Assembly (NCBI GenBank): GCA_030525685.1
Contig: JAUNEG010000022.1
Span: 1-35,849 of the forward strand
Length of the DNA stretch: 35,849 nt
Origin: Atopobiaceae bacterium
GTDB lineage: Bacteria; Actinomycetota; Coriobacteriia; Coriobacteriales; Atopobiaceae
Direction: 5' to 3'
This document shows, one piece after another, positions 14,755 to 22,230 of this stretch (position 1 is the first letter of the stretch; each line of letters begins with the position of its first letter). The position numbers and the translations under genes were made by a program. The notes under the pieces were generated by a model that was not told where the DNA came from, did no database searches, and saw only the letters and a program-made list of their open reading frames with translations.

Positions 14755-16110
14755 ATGACGTATTCCGAGAAGGTCATCGCCGACCTCGAGGCTCGTTATC
14801 CCGAGCAGCTCGAGTTCATCCAGGCGGCCAAGGAGGTCCTCGAGACCCTGCAGCCCGCCCTCGACGCCCACCCCGAGTACGAGGAGGCCAGCCTCCTCGA
14901 GCGCATCGTCGAGCCCGAGCGCGTGATCATGTTCCGCGTGCCATGGGTCGACGACGAGGGCAAGGTCCAGGTCAACCGCGGCTACCGCGTGGAGTTCAAC
15001 TCCGCCATCGGCCCCTACAAGGGCGGCCTGCGCTTCAACCCCACCGTCACCGTGGGCATGCTCAAGTTCCTCGGCTTCGAGCAGATCTTCAAGAACGCGC
15101 TCACCACGCTTCCCATGGGCGGCGGCAAGGGCGGCGCGGACTTCGACCCCAAGGGCAAGTCCAACCGCGAGATCATGGCCTTCTGCCAGTCCTTCATGAC
15201 CGAGCTCTTCCGCCACATCGGCCCCAACACCGACGTCCCCGCCGGCGACCTGGGCGTTGGCGGCCGTGAGGTTGCCTACATGTTCGGTCAGTACAAGCGC
15301 CTCAAGAACGAGTGGACCGGCGTCCTCACCGGCAAGGGCCTCACCTTCGGCGGCTCGCTCGCCCGCACCGAGGCCACCGGCTACGGCCTGGTCTACTTCG
15401 TCGACGAGTACCTCAAGAGCGCCGGCGACTCCTTCGAGGGCAAGAAGGTCGTCGTCCACGGCTCCGGCAACGTCGCTATCTACGCCATCCAGAAGGTCGC
15501 CCAGCTCGGCGGCACCGTCATCGCCTGCTCCGACACCAAGGGCTGGGTCGAGGACTCCGAGGGCATCGACTACCAGGTGCTCGAGCACATCTACAACAAG
15601 AAGCGCTCCGGCAACGACAAGGGCGTGAGCCTCGCGATGTACGTCGACGAGCGCCCCAGCGCCGTCTGGCACGAGGGCGACGGCCGCGGCGTCTGGCAGC
15701 TTCCGTGCGACGTCGCGCTGCCCTGCGCCCGCGAGAACACCCTCACCCTCGAGGACGCGCAGGCGCTCGTGGCGGGCGGCTGCAAGGTCGTGGGCGAGGG
15801 CGCGAACATGCCCACCACGCCGGACGCCACCACCTACCTCATTGAGAACGGCGTTGCCTTCATGCCCGGCAAGGCTGCCAACGCCGGCGGCGTGCTCGTC
15901 TCCGGCCTTGAGATGAGTCAGAACGCCGAGCACCTCTCCTGGACCTTCGAGGAGGTCGACGGCAAGCTCGAGGGCCTCATGCGCGGCATGTTCCACAACG
16001 TGGACGACACCGCCCGCTCCTACGGCCACGAGGGCAACTTCGTCATGGGCGCCAACATCGCCGGCTTCACCAAGGTCGCCGAGGCCATGATGGCCCAGGG
16101 CGTCTGCTAG
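14755..16110 (+). CDS. gdhA: NADP-type glutamate dehydrogenase
   Basis: A 451-residue hexameric-type glutamate dehydrogenase that makes glutamate from 2-oxoglutarate and ammonia. Seen in order: FRVPWVDDEGKVQVNRGYRV, IGPYKGGLRFNP with the substrate lysine, TTLPMGGGKGGADFDPKGKS with the catalytic Lys region, PAGDLGVGGREVAYMFGQYK, and the dinucleotide-binding VVVHGSGNVAIYAIQK, where GSGNVA is the Rossmann loop. Length and motifs fit the GdhA NADP branch. AAGGGAG precedes the ATG. The gene appears monocistronic. Confidence 0.96.
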   Translation: MTYSEKVIADLEARYPEQLEFIQAAKEVLETLQPALDAHPEYEEASLLERIVEPERVIMFRVPWVDDEGKVQVNRGYRVEFNSAIGPYKGGLRFNPTVTVGMLKFLGFEQIFKNALTTLPMGGGKGGADFDPKGKSNREIMAFCQSFMTELFRHIGPNTDVPAGDLGVGGREVAYMFGQYKRLKNEWTGVLTGKGLTFGGSLARTEATGYGLVYFVDEYLKSAGDSFEGKKVVVHGSGNVAIYAIQKVAQLGGTVIACSDTKGWVEDSEGIDYQVLEHIYNKKRSGNDKGVSLAMYVDERPSAVWHEGDGRGVWQLPCDVALPCARENTLTLEDAQALVAGGCKVVGEGANMPTTPDATTYLIENGVAFMPGKAANAGGVLVSGLEMSQNAEHLSWTFEEVDGKLEGLMRGMFHNVDDTARSYGHEGNFVMGANIAGFTKVAEAMMAQGVC

Positions 16111-16140
16111 CAGCCCCGCGAGAAGAACCTTTGGCCGACC

Positions 16141-16182
16141 GAGGCCCCCGGTTTCCCTGGCGGAACCGGGGGCCTCGTTCTG
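16141..16182 (+). terminator. Terminator-like hairpin after gdhA
   Basis: A perfect 13-bp stem (16141-16153 with 16164-16176), 31 bp after the stop codon. The downstream T content is weak (GTTCTG), so strength is uncertain. Confidence 0.6.
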
Positions 16183-16215
16183 CGGCGGGCGCGTTCTGCG
16201 CGGGTCCCTGCGCGA

Positions 16216-16422
16216 TTGGGTGGCATCTTTGATGCCCGTGCCTGCTTGGAGCTTTGGTTTTGGCCAAACGTAAAGCAGCGCTTGTTCTTCTCGCCAGATG
16301 CGGACGACCTTTGGGTGGCATCCTTGATAAAGCCGAGGATTGATATCAGGGATGCCACCCAACGGCCCGTGGTTTCGGCGGCGCCGGGCTCGGAGCGGAA
16401 CGCGGGCGCGGATGCCACCCAA
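16216..16422. repeat. Intergenic cluster of four 12-bp repeats in two orientations
   Basis: TTGGGTGGCATC occurs exactly at 16216-16227 and 16311-16322 on the plus strand; its reverse complement GATGCCACCCAA occurs at 16351-16362 and 16411-16422. The plus copies share a following TTGAT, and the minus copies share a following CGG. The gdhA-to-regulator gap of about 410 bp holds nothing else apart from the gdhA hairpin; I see no gene in it. Confidence 0.8.
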
Positions 16423-16521
16423 CGGCTTGGGGTTTTGGCCGTGCCGCCCCTCTCGCCGCGCGAGGGGGGCTCTGTCGAGAAGCACTATGATGGGCACACG
16501 CCGCCAGAAGAGGGGAGTGCC

Positions 16522-16809
16522 ATGCCATCCATGCCAGCCACCACGCGCGTCGCCATCATGGGGATCATCGTCGAGGACCCGGAGTCCGTCGAGGCCCTGA
16601 ACGAGCTTTTGCATGAGTACCGGGACCACATCTTCGGCCGCATGGGCGTGCCGTACCGCGAGCGCGGGGTGAGCGTGATCTCCGTGGCGCTCGACGCGCC
16701 GCAGGACGTGACGTCGGCCCTCGCCGGCAAGGTGGGGGTGCTCCCGGGCGTGAGCGTGAAGACGCTCTACTCCAACGTGGTGGCGCCGCAGGGCGGGGCG
16801 GATGCCTAG
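16522..16809 (+). CDS. TM1266-family putative iron-only hydrogenase system regulator
   Basis: A 95-residue ACT-like protein with VAIMGIIVEDPESVEALNELLHEY, the GRMGVPYRERGVSVISVALDA core and GVSVKTLYSN at the C-terminus. This family is found beside the [FeFe]-hydrogenase maturation genes hydE, hydG and hydF, which fits the next gene. AGGGGAG lies just before the ATG at 16522. The stop overlaps the next start (ATGCCTAG), indicating translational coupling. No hydrogenase structural gene is in the window. Confidence 0.82.
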   Translation: MPSMPATTRVAIMGIIVEDPESVEALNELLHEYRDHIFGRMGVPYRERGVSVISVALDAPQDVTSALAGKVGVLPGVSVKTLYSNVVAPQGGADA

Positions 16810-17680
16810 CGCCGAGGCGCGCGGCCGCGGGCTCGTCGACCTTCTCGCCCGCGAGCACGCCCTCCCGGCGGAGGGGTACGAGGAGCTCGTGAGGTCCTTC
16901 TCGCCCGCGCTCGCGGCCCATGCGGCCGAGCTCGCCCGCGCCGCCCGGCGCGCGGTCTACGGGGACGACGTCTTCATCCGCGGGCTCATCGAGGTGAGCA
17001 GCCACTGCAGGAACGACTGTCGCTACTGCGGGCTGCGCCGATCCAACCGCTCGGCCGTGCGCTACCGTCTCACGCGCGAGGAGATCCTTGCCTGCTGCGC
17101 GGAGGGCTACCGCCTCGGCTTCAGGACCTTCGTGCTGCAGGGCGGGGATGACCCGGCGCTCACGGACGCCGTGGTGTGCGACCCCGTGCGCGCGATCAAG
17201 GCCGCGTGCCCGGACTGCGCCGTCACGCTCTCGCTGGGGGAGCGCAGCCGCGCGAGCTACCAGGCGCTCCGTGACGCCGGGGCGGACCGCTACCTCCTCG
17301 TGTCCGCCGTCGCCGGCGCCGCCGCGCTCGACCGCCTGCGCGACGGCGACCGCGTGCTCGTGAGCGAGGGGTGCGCGCACCACCGCCAGTGCGAGGACAC
17401 AGGCACCGTCAAGATGCCCGCGTGGCTCGCCGCCCACACGGGGGCGGAGCCTAAGCTCTCCTTCACGAGCGGGGCGGACTTCCCCGAGGACCTCACGCCC
17501 TTCTCGGCCATCGTCCGCTGCGGCGGCTGCACGCTCACCGCCCGCGAGATGCGGCGCCGCCAGGCCCAGGCCGCGGCGCAGGGCGTCCCGATGACCAACT
17601 ACGGCGTCGCGATCGCCCACCTGCACGGGGTCTTGCGCCGCAGCCTCTCCCCCTTCCCGGAGGCGCTCGCCGCGCTGTAG
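16802..17680 (+). CDS. HydE-HydF chimera: N-terminal radical-SAM half of HydE joined to the C-terminal cluster domain of HydF
   Basis: A 292-residue protein that aligns with two different maturases. Residues 1 to about 166 match HydE: VFIRGLIEVSSHC, the radical-SAM triad C69, C73, C76 (CRNDCRYC), VLQGGDDP, and VTLSLGERS to AGADRYLL. HydE normally continues for about 180 further residues to complete its barrel; these are absent. From about residue 175 the sequence matches the HydF tail: LRDGDRVLVSEGCAHHRQCED, FTSGADFPEDL, VRCGGCTL and VPMTNYGVAIAHLHGVL. The HydF iron-sulfur motif CxHx46CxxC is intact (C191, H193, C240, C243), but the HydF GTPase and dimer domains are missing. The junction near 17300 is in frame. 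The simplest history is one deletion through hydE-hydG-hydF; it is probably non-functional as a maturase. A misassembly is the main alternative. Confidence 0.85.
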   Translation: MPSAEARGRGLVDLLAREHALPAEGYEELVRSFSPALAAHAAELARAARRAVYGDDVFIRGLIEVSSHCRNDCRYCGLRRSNRSAVRYRLTREEILACCAEGYRLGFRTFVLQGGDDPALTDAVVCDPVRAIKAACPDCAVTLSLGERSRASYQALRDAGADRYLLVSAVAGAAALDRLRDGDRVLVSEGCAHHRQCEDTGTVKMPAWLAAHTGAEPKLSFTSGADFPEDLTPFSAIVRCGGCTLTAREMRRRQAQAAAQGVPMTNYGVAIAHLHGVLRRSLSPFPEALAAL

Positions 17681-17771
17681 CGGTTTGGGGACGGGTTATT
17701 TCTCTCAGAGGCTTTGGGACAGGCCGACCTGTCCCAAAGGAGCTGCGGCGAATAACCCGTCCCCAAACCGC
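17680..17771. repeat. 92-bp inverted-repeat element, copy 1
   Basis: Outer arms of 21 bp are perfect inverted repeats (17680-17700 starting GCGGTTTGGGGACGGG, and 17751-17771). An inner perfect 12-bp hairpin (CTTTGGGACAGG at 17712-17723, loop CCGA, 17728-17739) sits inside. The first base is the last base of the chimera stop codon. A near-identical copy in the same orientation is at 22073-22164. It may also act as a bidirectional transcription stop. Confidence 0.9.
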
Positions 17772-17823
17772 AGACCACCACCTTGCTATGATGAGACGGT
17801 CCAGCTATGAGGAAGGAGGCTTG

Positions 17824-18552
17824 GTGGGGACCCCCAAGTACTATCAGATCGAGAACCTCCTGAGAGACGAGATCGAGGGGGGATCCTTCGAGCCGGGAGA
17901 CCGCTTCTACAGCAACGCCGAGCTGATCGAGCGCTTTGGCGTGAGCTCGATCACCGTGATCCGCGCGGTTGGCGACCTCGTTTCCGAGGGGATGCTCGTG
18001 CGCCAGCAGGGCAAGGGGACCTTCGTGTCGCACTCCCGCTCGCGCCGCCGCCGTCCCGTGCTTATGAGCGAGATAGAGGTCTACAGCGGTCAGGACGAGG
18101 GGGAGCGCACCACGGTCCTGTCCCTCGAGCGCGTCTCGGGCCCCGCGCGAGACGAGGGCGTGGTCTCCACGCTCGGCCTCGACGAGGGGGGAGGCTACTG
18201 TGTGATCGAGCGCGTGCGCAGCTTCCGCGGCGTGCCCTTCCAGTTCCATACGTCATACATCCCGGCGCGCTTCATCCGGCAGGACGTCGAGCCCTCCTAC
18301 TATGCCTCAATCTACCGGCGCTTCCGCGAGGACTTTGGCATCCGCCTCTCGCGGGAGGCCTCGCAGGAGTTCGTGCGGGTGTGCCTGGACGTGCCCGAGC
18401 GCGTCCGCTCGTGCCTCGGGATCGAGCCGGGGACGCCCTGCGTGCACAAGAACCACACCACCACGCTTCCCAGCGGCGAGGTGGCCGAGTACATAGAGAT
18501 GTACAAGCGCTGGGACTACTTCGAGATGATGATCGAGGAGGTCGCGCGCTAG
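17824..18552 (+). CDS. GntR-family regulator with UTRA domain
   Basis: A 242-residue regulator if the GTG at 17824 is used; AAGGAGG at 17813-17819 precedes it, a TTG at 17821 is equally in frame, and the frame is open to an ATG at 17788 with no ribosome site. The winged helix-turn-helix is at about 5-65: PGDRFYSNAELIERFGVS, recognition helix SSITVIRAVGDL, wing ending KGTFVSH. The UTRA ligand domain occupies about 80-240. It converges on the sulfatase/PTS operon and is the obvious candidate to control it; the ligand is probably a sugar phosphate or amino-sugar phosphate, by family analogy only. Confidence 0.88.
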   Translation: MGTPKYYQIENLLRDEIEGGSFEPGDRFYSNAELIERFGVSSITVIRAVGDLVSEGMLVRQQGKGTFVSHSRSRRRRPVLMSEIEVYSGQDEGERTTVLSLERVSGPARDEGVVSTLGLDEGGGYCVIERVRSFRGVPFQFHTSYIPARFIRQDVEPSYYASIYRRFREDFGIRLSREASQEFVRVCLDVPERVRSCLGIEPGTPCVHKNHTTTLPSGEVAEYIEMYKRWDYFEMMIEEVAR

Positions 18553-18586
18553 CGCTGCCGAGAAGGGCCTCGCGCCGCGAGTCGCA

Positions 18587-18620
18587 AAACGATGGCCCGC
18601 CCCCGAGGGGGTGGGCCATC
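18587..18620 (-). terminator. Terminator hairpin between the convergent GntR and sulfatase genes
   Basis: The stem GATGGCCCGCCCC (18591-18603) pairs with 18608-18620 through a G-T pair and a short loop. On the minus strand it is followed by GTTTTGC, so it suits the sulfatase operon, whose last stop is 46 bp away; on the plus strand there is no T-run. Confidence 0.7.
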
Positions 18621-18666
18621 GCCAGAAGGAGGGACGTCCTGGGCGGGCGGGCCGTCTGCGCCGGCG

Positions 18667-20148
18667 CTATGCCAGCGGGCGCTCGAGCACGTTCACGAGC
18701 GGCCGTCCCGCGATGAGGTGGCCGCTCTCGACGAAGTCCTCCTCGCGGCCCTCGAGCTCGGACACGAGCCAGGCGCGCATCTGCGCGACGCGCTCCCGGT
18801 AGGTGGGCTCGTCGATGAGGTCGTGCGCCTCGCTGCGGTCCTCGGAGAGGTCGAAGTATTGCTCCCGCCCGGTCTGGCTGAACCAGACGTACTTGTCGCG
18901 CGGGGTCACGATGTAGTGGTGGGACTGCTCCGGCGTGAAGGCGTGCTCGCCGTGGACGTAGGGTCGCTCGAGCTCCTCCGCGCGCAGGATGTCGCCGGCG
19001 AGCGAGGAGCCGTCCACGCCCTCGGGGGCCTCGATGCCGCAGAGGTCGAGCAGCGTGGGCATCACGTCCATGAGCTCGACAACGCTCTGGGAGCGGTGTG
19101 CCGGCGCCTTGGCGAGGTGGGTGCCCACGCGGAAGAACAGCGGGATGCGCGCGCTGCCCTCGTAGGGGAGGAGCTTGCGCCAGAGCGAGTGGTCGAAGAG
19201 CATCTCGCCGTGGTCGGCGAGAAACACGATAATCGTGTCGTTAAAGGAGCCGTCGCGCTTGAGGGCGGAGATGAGCCTGCCAACCTGGTGGTCCACGTGG
19301 GTGACTGCGGCGTAGTAGCCGGCCATGGCCTCGTGGCGCAGCGTGGCGTCGCGGCAGCCGTGCACGCTGTTGGGCACCATGCCGTCGCGCTCGGTGGCGG
19401 CGAGGTCGTCCCAGTCCCCGCGGGCGGGCTCGCGCAGCTCGCGCCGCTCGTAGCGCTCGTAGTAGGAGGCCGGGGCGTCGAGCGGCGGGTGCGGGCGCAC
19501 GAAGCTCGCCATGAGGAAGAACGGGCGCGTCCGGTCGCGCGTCTCAAGCAGGCGGATCGTCTCGTCCGCAACCCAGTTGGTGGGGTGCAGGCGCTCCTCG
19601 TAGACCCAGGGGTGGTAGACCCAGGAGTTGCACTCGGGCCCCGTGCTGTCCACGTCGGCGTCGGGACCGAGCTCGCGGCGAAGGAAGCGAAGGTAGTCGT
19701 CATGGACGTCCTGGTGCATCCAGTAGGGGATGTCGACGCCCTGGTAGCACCCCAGATAGCCGTCGTGCAGGCGCAGCGTCTGGAACCCGCATGCCAGGCG
19801 CGGCGGGTGCACGTGGAGCTTGCCGGCGCAGGCGGTCTGGTAGCCGGCGTCGGAGAAGACCTGGGGGAGCATGTGGGGGAAGTCCCAGCTCACGCCGTCC
19901 TCGTAGCCAACGCGGCCGTGATGCGCGGGCGTCTGGCCCGTGAAGAGGGAGACGCGCGCCGGGAGGCACGTGGGACACGCCGAGTAGGCCCGCTCGAAGA
20001 ACGTCGACTGCGCCGCGAGCGAGTCGAGGTAGGGCGTCTTGACGTCGGGGTGCCCGGCAAAGCCGAGGCAGTCGCCCCTGAGCTGGTCGCACATGATGAG
20101 AAGGACGTTGGGTCGCCCGACGGGCGCCGGGATCTCTGGTCCGGGCAT
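18667..20148 (-). CDS. Sulfatase (Cys-type, arylsulfatase superfamily)
   Basis: A 493-residue sulfatase. RPNVLLIMCDQLRGD at the N-terminus provides the metal Asp pair (D21), and C61-L-P-A-R65 is the CxPxR motif whose cysteine is oxidised to formylglycine, followed by SLFTGQ. GKLHVHP carries active-site residues, and FLADHGEMLFDH holds the late metal Asp-His. There is no signal peptide, so it acts in the cytoplasm on sugars that arrive still sulfated. It is the last gene of an operon with PTS IIC and IID, suggesting removal of sulfate from an imported amino sugar such as those of mucin or glycosaminoglycans. As an anaerobe's Cys-type enzyme it would need a maturase, which is not in this window. 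Confidence 0.93.
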   Translation of the reverse strand: MPGPEIPAPVGRPNVLLIMCDQLRGDCLGFAGHPDVKTPYLDSLAAQSTFFERAYSACPTCLPARVSLFTGQTPAHHGRVGYEDGVSWDFPHMLPQVFSDAGYQTACAGKLHVHPPRLACGFQTLRLHDGYLGCYQGVDIPYWMHQDVHDDYLRFLRRELGPDADVDSTGPECNSWVYHPWVYEERLHPTNWVADETIRLLETRDRTRPFFLMASFVRPHPPLDAPASYYERYERRELREPARGDWDDLAATERDGMVPNSVHGCRDATLRHEAMAGYYAAVTHVDHQVGRLISALKRDGSFNDTIIVFLADHGEMLFDHSLWRKLLPYEGSARIPLFFRVGTHLAKAPAHRSQSVVELMDVMPTLLDLCGIEAPEGVDGSSLAGDILRAEELERPYVHGEHAFTPEQSHHYIVTPRDKYVWFSQTGREQYFDLSEDRSEAHDLIDEPTYRERVAQMRAWLVSELEGREEDFVESGHLIAGRPLVNVLERPLA

Positions 20149-20164
20149 GCTCTGCTCATTTCGC

Positions 20165-20193
20165 TCCGTACTACTTCCGTACTACTCGTTATA
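20165..20193 (-). promoter_or_regulatory. Candidate sulfatase promoter with an 11-bp tandem repeat
   Basis: On the minus strand TATAAC (20193-20188) could be a -10. Immediately downstream, the undecamer AGTAGTACGGA is repeated exactly in tandem (20186-20176 and 20175-20165), covering the expected start of transcription. This looks like an operator, or a chance duplication; no -35 was convincing. Confidence 0.4.
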
Positions 20194-20217
20194 CCGCGCC
20201 CCGGCCGGGAGGGACAT

Positions 20218-20248
20218 GGCGCGTCCCGCAGGAGGAGCGGGACGCGCC
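20218..20248 (-). other. Strong hairpin between PTS IID and the sulfatase
   Basis: A perfect 12-bp stem (GGCGCGTCCCGC at 20218-20229 with 20237-20248) and a 7-nt loop, without a following T-run. It may set different transcript levels for the transporter and the enzyme by stabilising or cutting the mRNA. Confidence 0.55.
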
Positions 20249-20266
20249 GCAGGGGGGCGGGCCTTG

Positions 20267-21103
20267 CTAGCCCTTGGCGATGATGCCGAGGGCGGAGAGT
20301 GCCACGGCCGCCACGAGGGTGATGAAGATCATCTTGGTGGAGGTCATGCCCCTGCGGCCGAGGCCCCAGTAGATGAGGGCCACGATGCCGGCGGGCAGCA
20401 GCCCGGGGAGCACGGTGTTGAGCGTGTTCTGGAGGTTGATCGAGGCGCCCGCGACGCTCGGGTTGACGGTGAACACGACGCCGATGTTCGAGGCCACGAG
20501 CGATCCCACCATGAAGATGCCGAGCACGCTCGCGGAGGCCGTGATGGCGTTGAGCTTGTCGTGCATGGTGGAGATGAGGTTGCTCCCGGTCTTGTAGGCA
20601 AAGCCGGTCTCCCACCAGCGCAGCGCGAAGGTGACGACGCACTCGATGGTCCAGAGGATGATGCCGAGCGGGTTGCCGGTCACGGCCATCGAGGCCGCGA
20701 GCGCGCCAAAAATCGTGGGCACAATCGATCCGAAGATGGCGTCCCCGACCGAGGCGAAGGGGCCCATGAGGCCGGTCTTGATGCCGATGATCGTGTCCTC
20801 GGCGGCGGCGCCCTCCTCCTCCTGGACGGCCAGGTCGATGCCGATGACGAGGTTGTTCAGGAAGTTCGAGGTGTTGAAGAACTGGTTCTCGGTCTGCATC
20901 ATGCGCTTGAGCTCGGGCGTGTGGTCCCCGTAGATCCTGCGCATGACGGGCAGCATGATGAACAGGTAGCCGGAGCCCTGCATGCGCTCGTAGTTCCACC
21001 CGAGCTGGAAGCCAAAGATGCTGCGGCGGTTGATCTGGTTGATGTCGGCCTTGGTAACGGCGTAGCGCGTCGTGCTCTTCTCGTTAGAGCTCATCGTCGT
21101 CAT
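20267..21103 (-). CDS. PTS mannose-family enzyme IID (second system)
   Basis: A 278-residue IID with GWNYERMQGSGYLFIMLPVMRR, the FFNTSNFLNNLVIGIDLAVQEEE stretch seen in outline, and the diagnostic KTGLMGPFASVGDAIFGSIVP segment, then C-terminal hydrophobic spans. The ATG at 21103 overlaps the IIC stop by 20 bases; ATG at 21094 in the same frame is an alternative. It shares the fold but little detail with the IID at 10147, so the two systems serve different sugars. Confidence 0.93.
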   Translation of the reverse strand: MTTMSSNEKSTTRYAVTKADINQINRRSIFGFQLGWNYERMQGSGYLFIMLPVMRRIYGDHTPELKRMMQTENQFFNTSNFLNNLVIGIDLAVQEEEGAAAEDTIIGIKTGLMGPFASVGDAIFGSIVPTIFGALAASMAVTGNPLGIILWTIECVVTFALRWWETGFAYKTGSNLISTMHDKLNAITASASVLGIFMVGSLVASNIGVVFTVNPSVAGASINLQNTLNTVLPGLLPAGIVALIYWGLGRRGMTSTKMIFITLVAAVALSALGIIAKG

Positions 21104-21953
21104 CCCCCTCCTGGGCAGCGTCCTGCGAGGCGGTGCGTCCGGACGTGGTCTTGTAGTGGCTCACGGCGAGGAACAGGCCCACGAGCGCGATGCCGAGCAT
21201 CGGCAGGCCGATGAAGTTGCCGGAGAAGCCCTCGACGGCCCCGGCCACGGCGGTGCCCATCGACTTCACGTTGGTGAAGAGGTAGTTGAAGAAGATGGTG
21301 ACCACGAAGCCAAAGACGAGGTAGTGCCAGTTCTCCCTGACGGGCAGGTAGCGAAGCAGGATGGCAAAGCCCACCGCGGGCAAGACCGCCCCGGCGACGC
21401 CCAGGCCGGTGCCGAGCCAGGCGAGAGGGCCGTTCAGGATGTCCATGAGCGACTGGACGACGCCCTGGCCAAAGGCAAGCGCGAGCACCGTGGGGAGTGC
21501 GCGGGAGAGCGCCCAGGGGATGATGCCGTAGAGGAAGTTGCGCTCGATGCCGGCGTAGTCCTCTCGCTCGATCATGGTGTCGATCCGGTGCTGGAAGAAC
21601 GTGTTGCAGAATCGGCCGAGCACGTCGACCACGGTGAGGATGGCCGCTACGGGCACGGCGATGGCCGCGAGCGCCTGGGACGGGTCCATGCCGAGGGCGA
21701 CGGAGAAGGCCGTCGCGATGATAGATCCCGTGTTGGCGTCAATGTGGCTCGACCCTCCGAAGGTGCCGATGCCCAGGACCGTGAGCTGCATGCTGCCGCC
21801 GATGAACATGCCAGTGGCCGGATCGCCCATGATGACGCCGGCCGCGAGGCCAACGAACACGGGCTGGTTGGCCGTCTGCCACCAGTTCTGCCCACACACG
21901 ACGGTGAACGCAGCCACGAGCGACAACAGCAGGATCTGCAGTGCTCCAATCAT
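21084..21953 (-). CDS. PTS mannose-family enzyme IIC (second system)
   Basis: A 289-residue membrane protein. The ATG at 21953 has GGAGAGAGGAAG directly upstream; the frame extends to 22055 without a comparable site. The family motif GVIMGDPATGMFIGGSMQL lies at about residues 39-57, with multiple hydrophobic spans and an acidic tail (DDDDEL) that overlaps the IID start. It is first in the operon IIC-IID-sulfatase. No IIA or IIB is adjacent, so the complex must borrow these from elsewhere in the genome or from a related system. Confidence 0.93.
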   Translation of the reverse strand: MIGALQILLLSLVAAFTVVCGQNWWQTANQPVFVGLAAGVIMGDPATGMFIGGSMQLTVLGIGTFGGSSHIDANTGSIIATAFSVALGMDPSQALAAIAVPVAAILTVVDVLGRFCNTFFQHRIDTMIEREDYAGIERNFLYGIIPWALSRALPTVLALAFGQGVVQSLMDILNGPLAWLGTGLGVAGAVLPAVGFAILLRYLPVRENWHYLVFGFVVTIFFNYLFTNVKSMGTAVAGAVEGFSGNFIGLPMLGIALVGLFLAVSHYKTTSGRTASQDAAQEGDDDDEL

Positions 21954-21992
21954 TTCTCTTCCTCTCTCCTTGCGGCTGCCTACTAGGTGTAT

Positions 21993-22010
21993 ATAACTAT
22001 ATAGAGTTAT
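21993..22010. promoter_or_regulatory. Candidate operator/promoter of the PTS IIC-IID-sulfatase operon
   Basis: An imperfect palindrome with arms ATAACT and AGTTAT separated by six bases, in an AT-rich patch 40 bp before the IIC start. On the minus strand it contains TATAGTTATATA, which can serve as a -10. The 421-bp gap between the IIC and carA starts otherwise holds the second 92-bp element and the carA leader. Confidence 0.45.
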
Positions 22011-22072
22011 GCTGAGCAGGCGAGAACCTGGGTCACCATCCGCCAGCGGCATCATATTCGTGGTGAACGGCA

Positions 22073-22164
22073 GCGGTTTGGGGACGGGTTGTCTCTCTCA
22101 GAGGCTTTGGGACAGGCCGGCCTGTCCCAAAGAGGCTGCGGCGAATAACCCGTCCCCAAGCCGC
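22073..22164. repeat. 92-bp inverted-repeat element, copy 2
   Basis: Same length and orientation as 17680-17771, differing at a handful of positions, including GTC for ATT at the inner end of the left arm, GGCC for the GACC loop region and AAGCCGC for AAACCGC at the right end. It lies just upstream of the carA promoter. The two copies bracket the GntR-sulfatase-PTS module. Confidence 0.9.
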
Positions 22165-22216
22165 TCATGTTTTTTGCGAAGGCGTTATGTCGTCCCACAA
22201 GCAACGGCCGACCGGC

Positions 22217-22222
22217 TATACT
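22217..22222 (+). promoter_or_regulatory. carAB promoter -10 box
   Basis: TATACT about nine bases before the PyrR-type leader hairpin. The region 17-18 bp upstream (22194-22199, CCCACA) is a poor -35 match. Confidence 0.5.
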
Positions 22223-22230
22223 GTCTAAGA

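Noticed and set aside
16216..16422. CRISPR or short protein-coding repeat
   Set aside because: Spacing is irregular, orientation mixed, and the open frames across it have no start signals.
14548..16629. A 693-residue open frame antisense to gdhA
   Set aside because: Same pattern of a GC-rich shadow frame; it runs through the intergenic repeats and has no recognisable domain or ribosome site.
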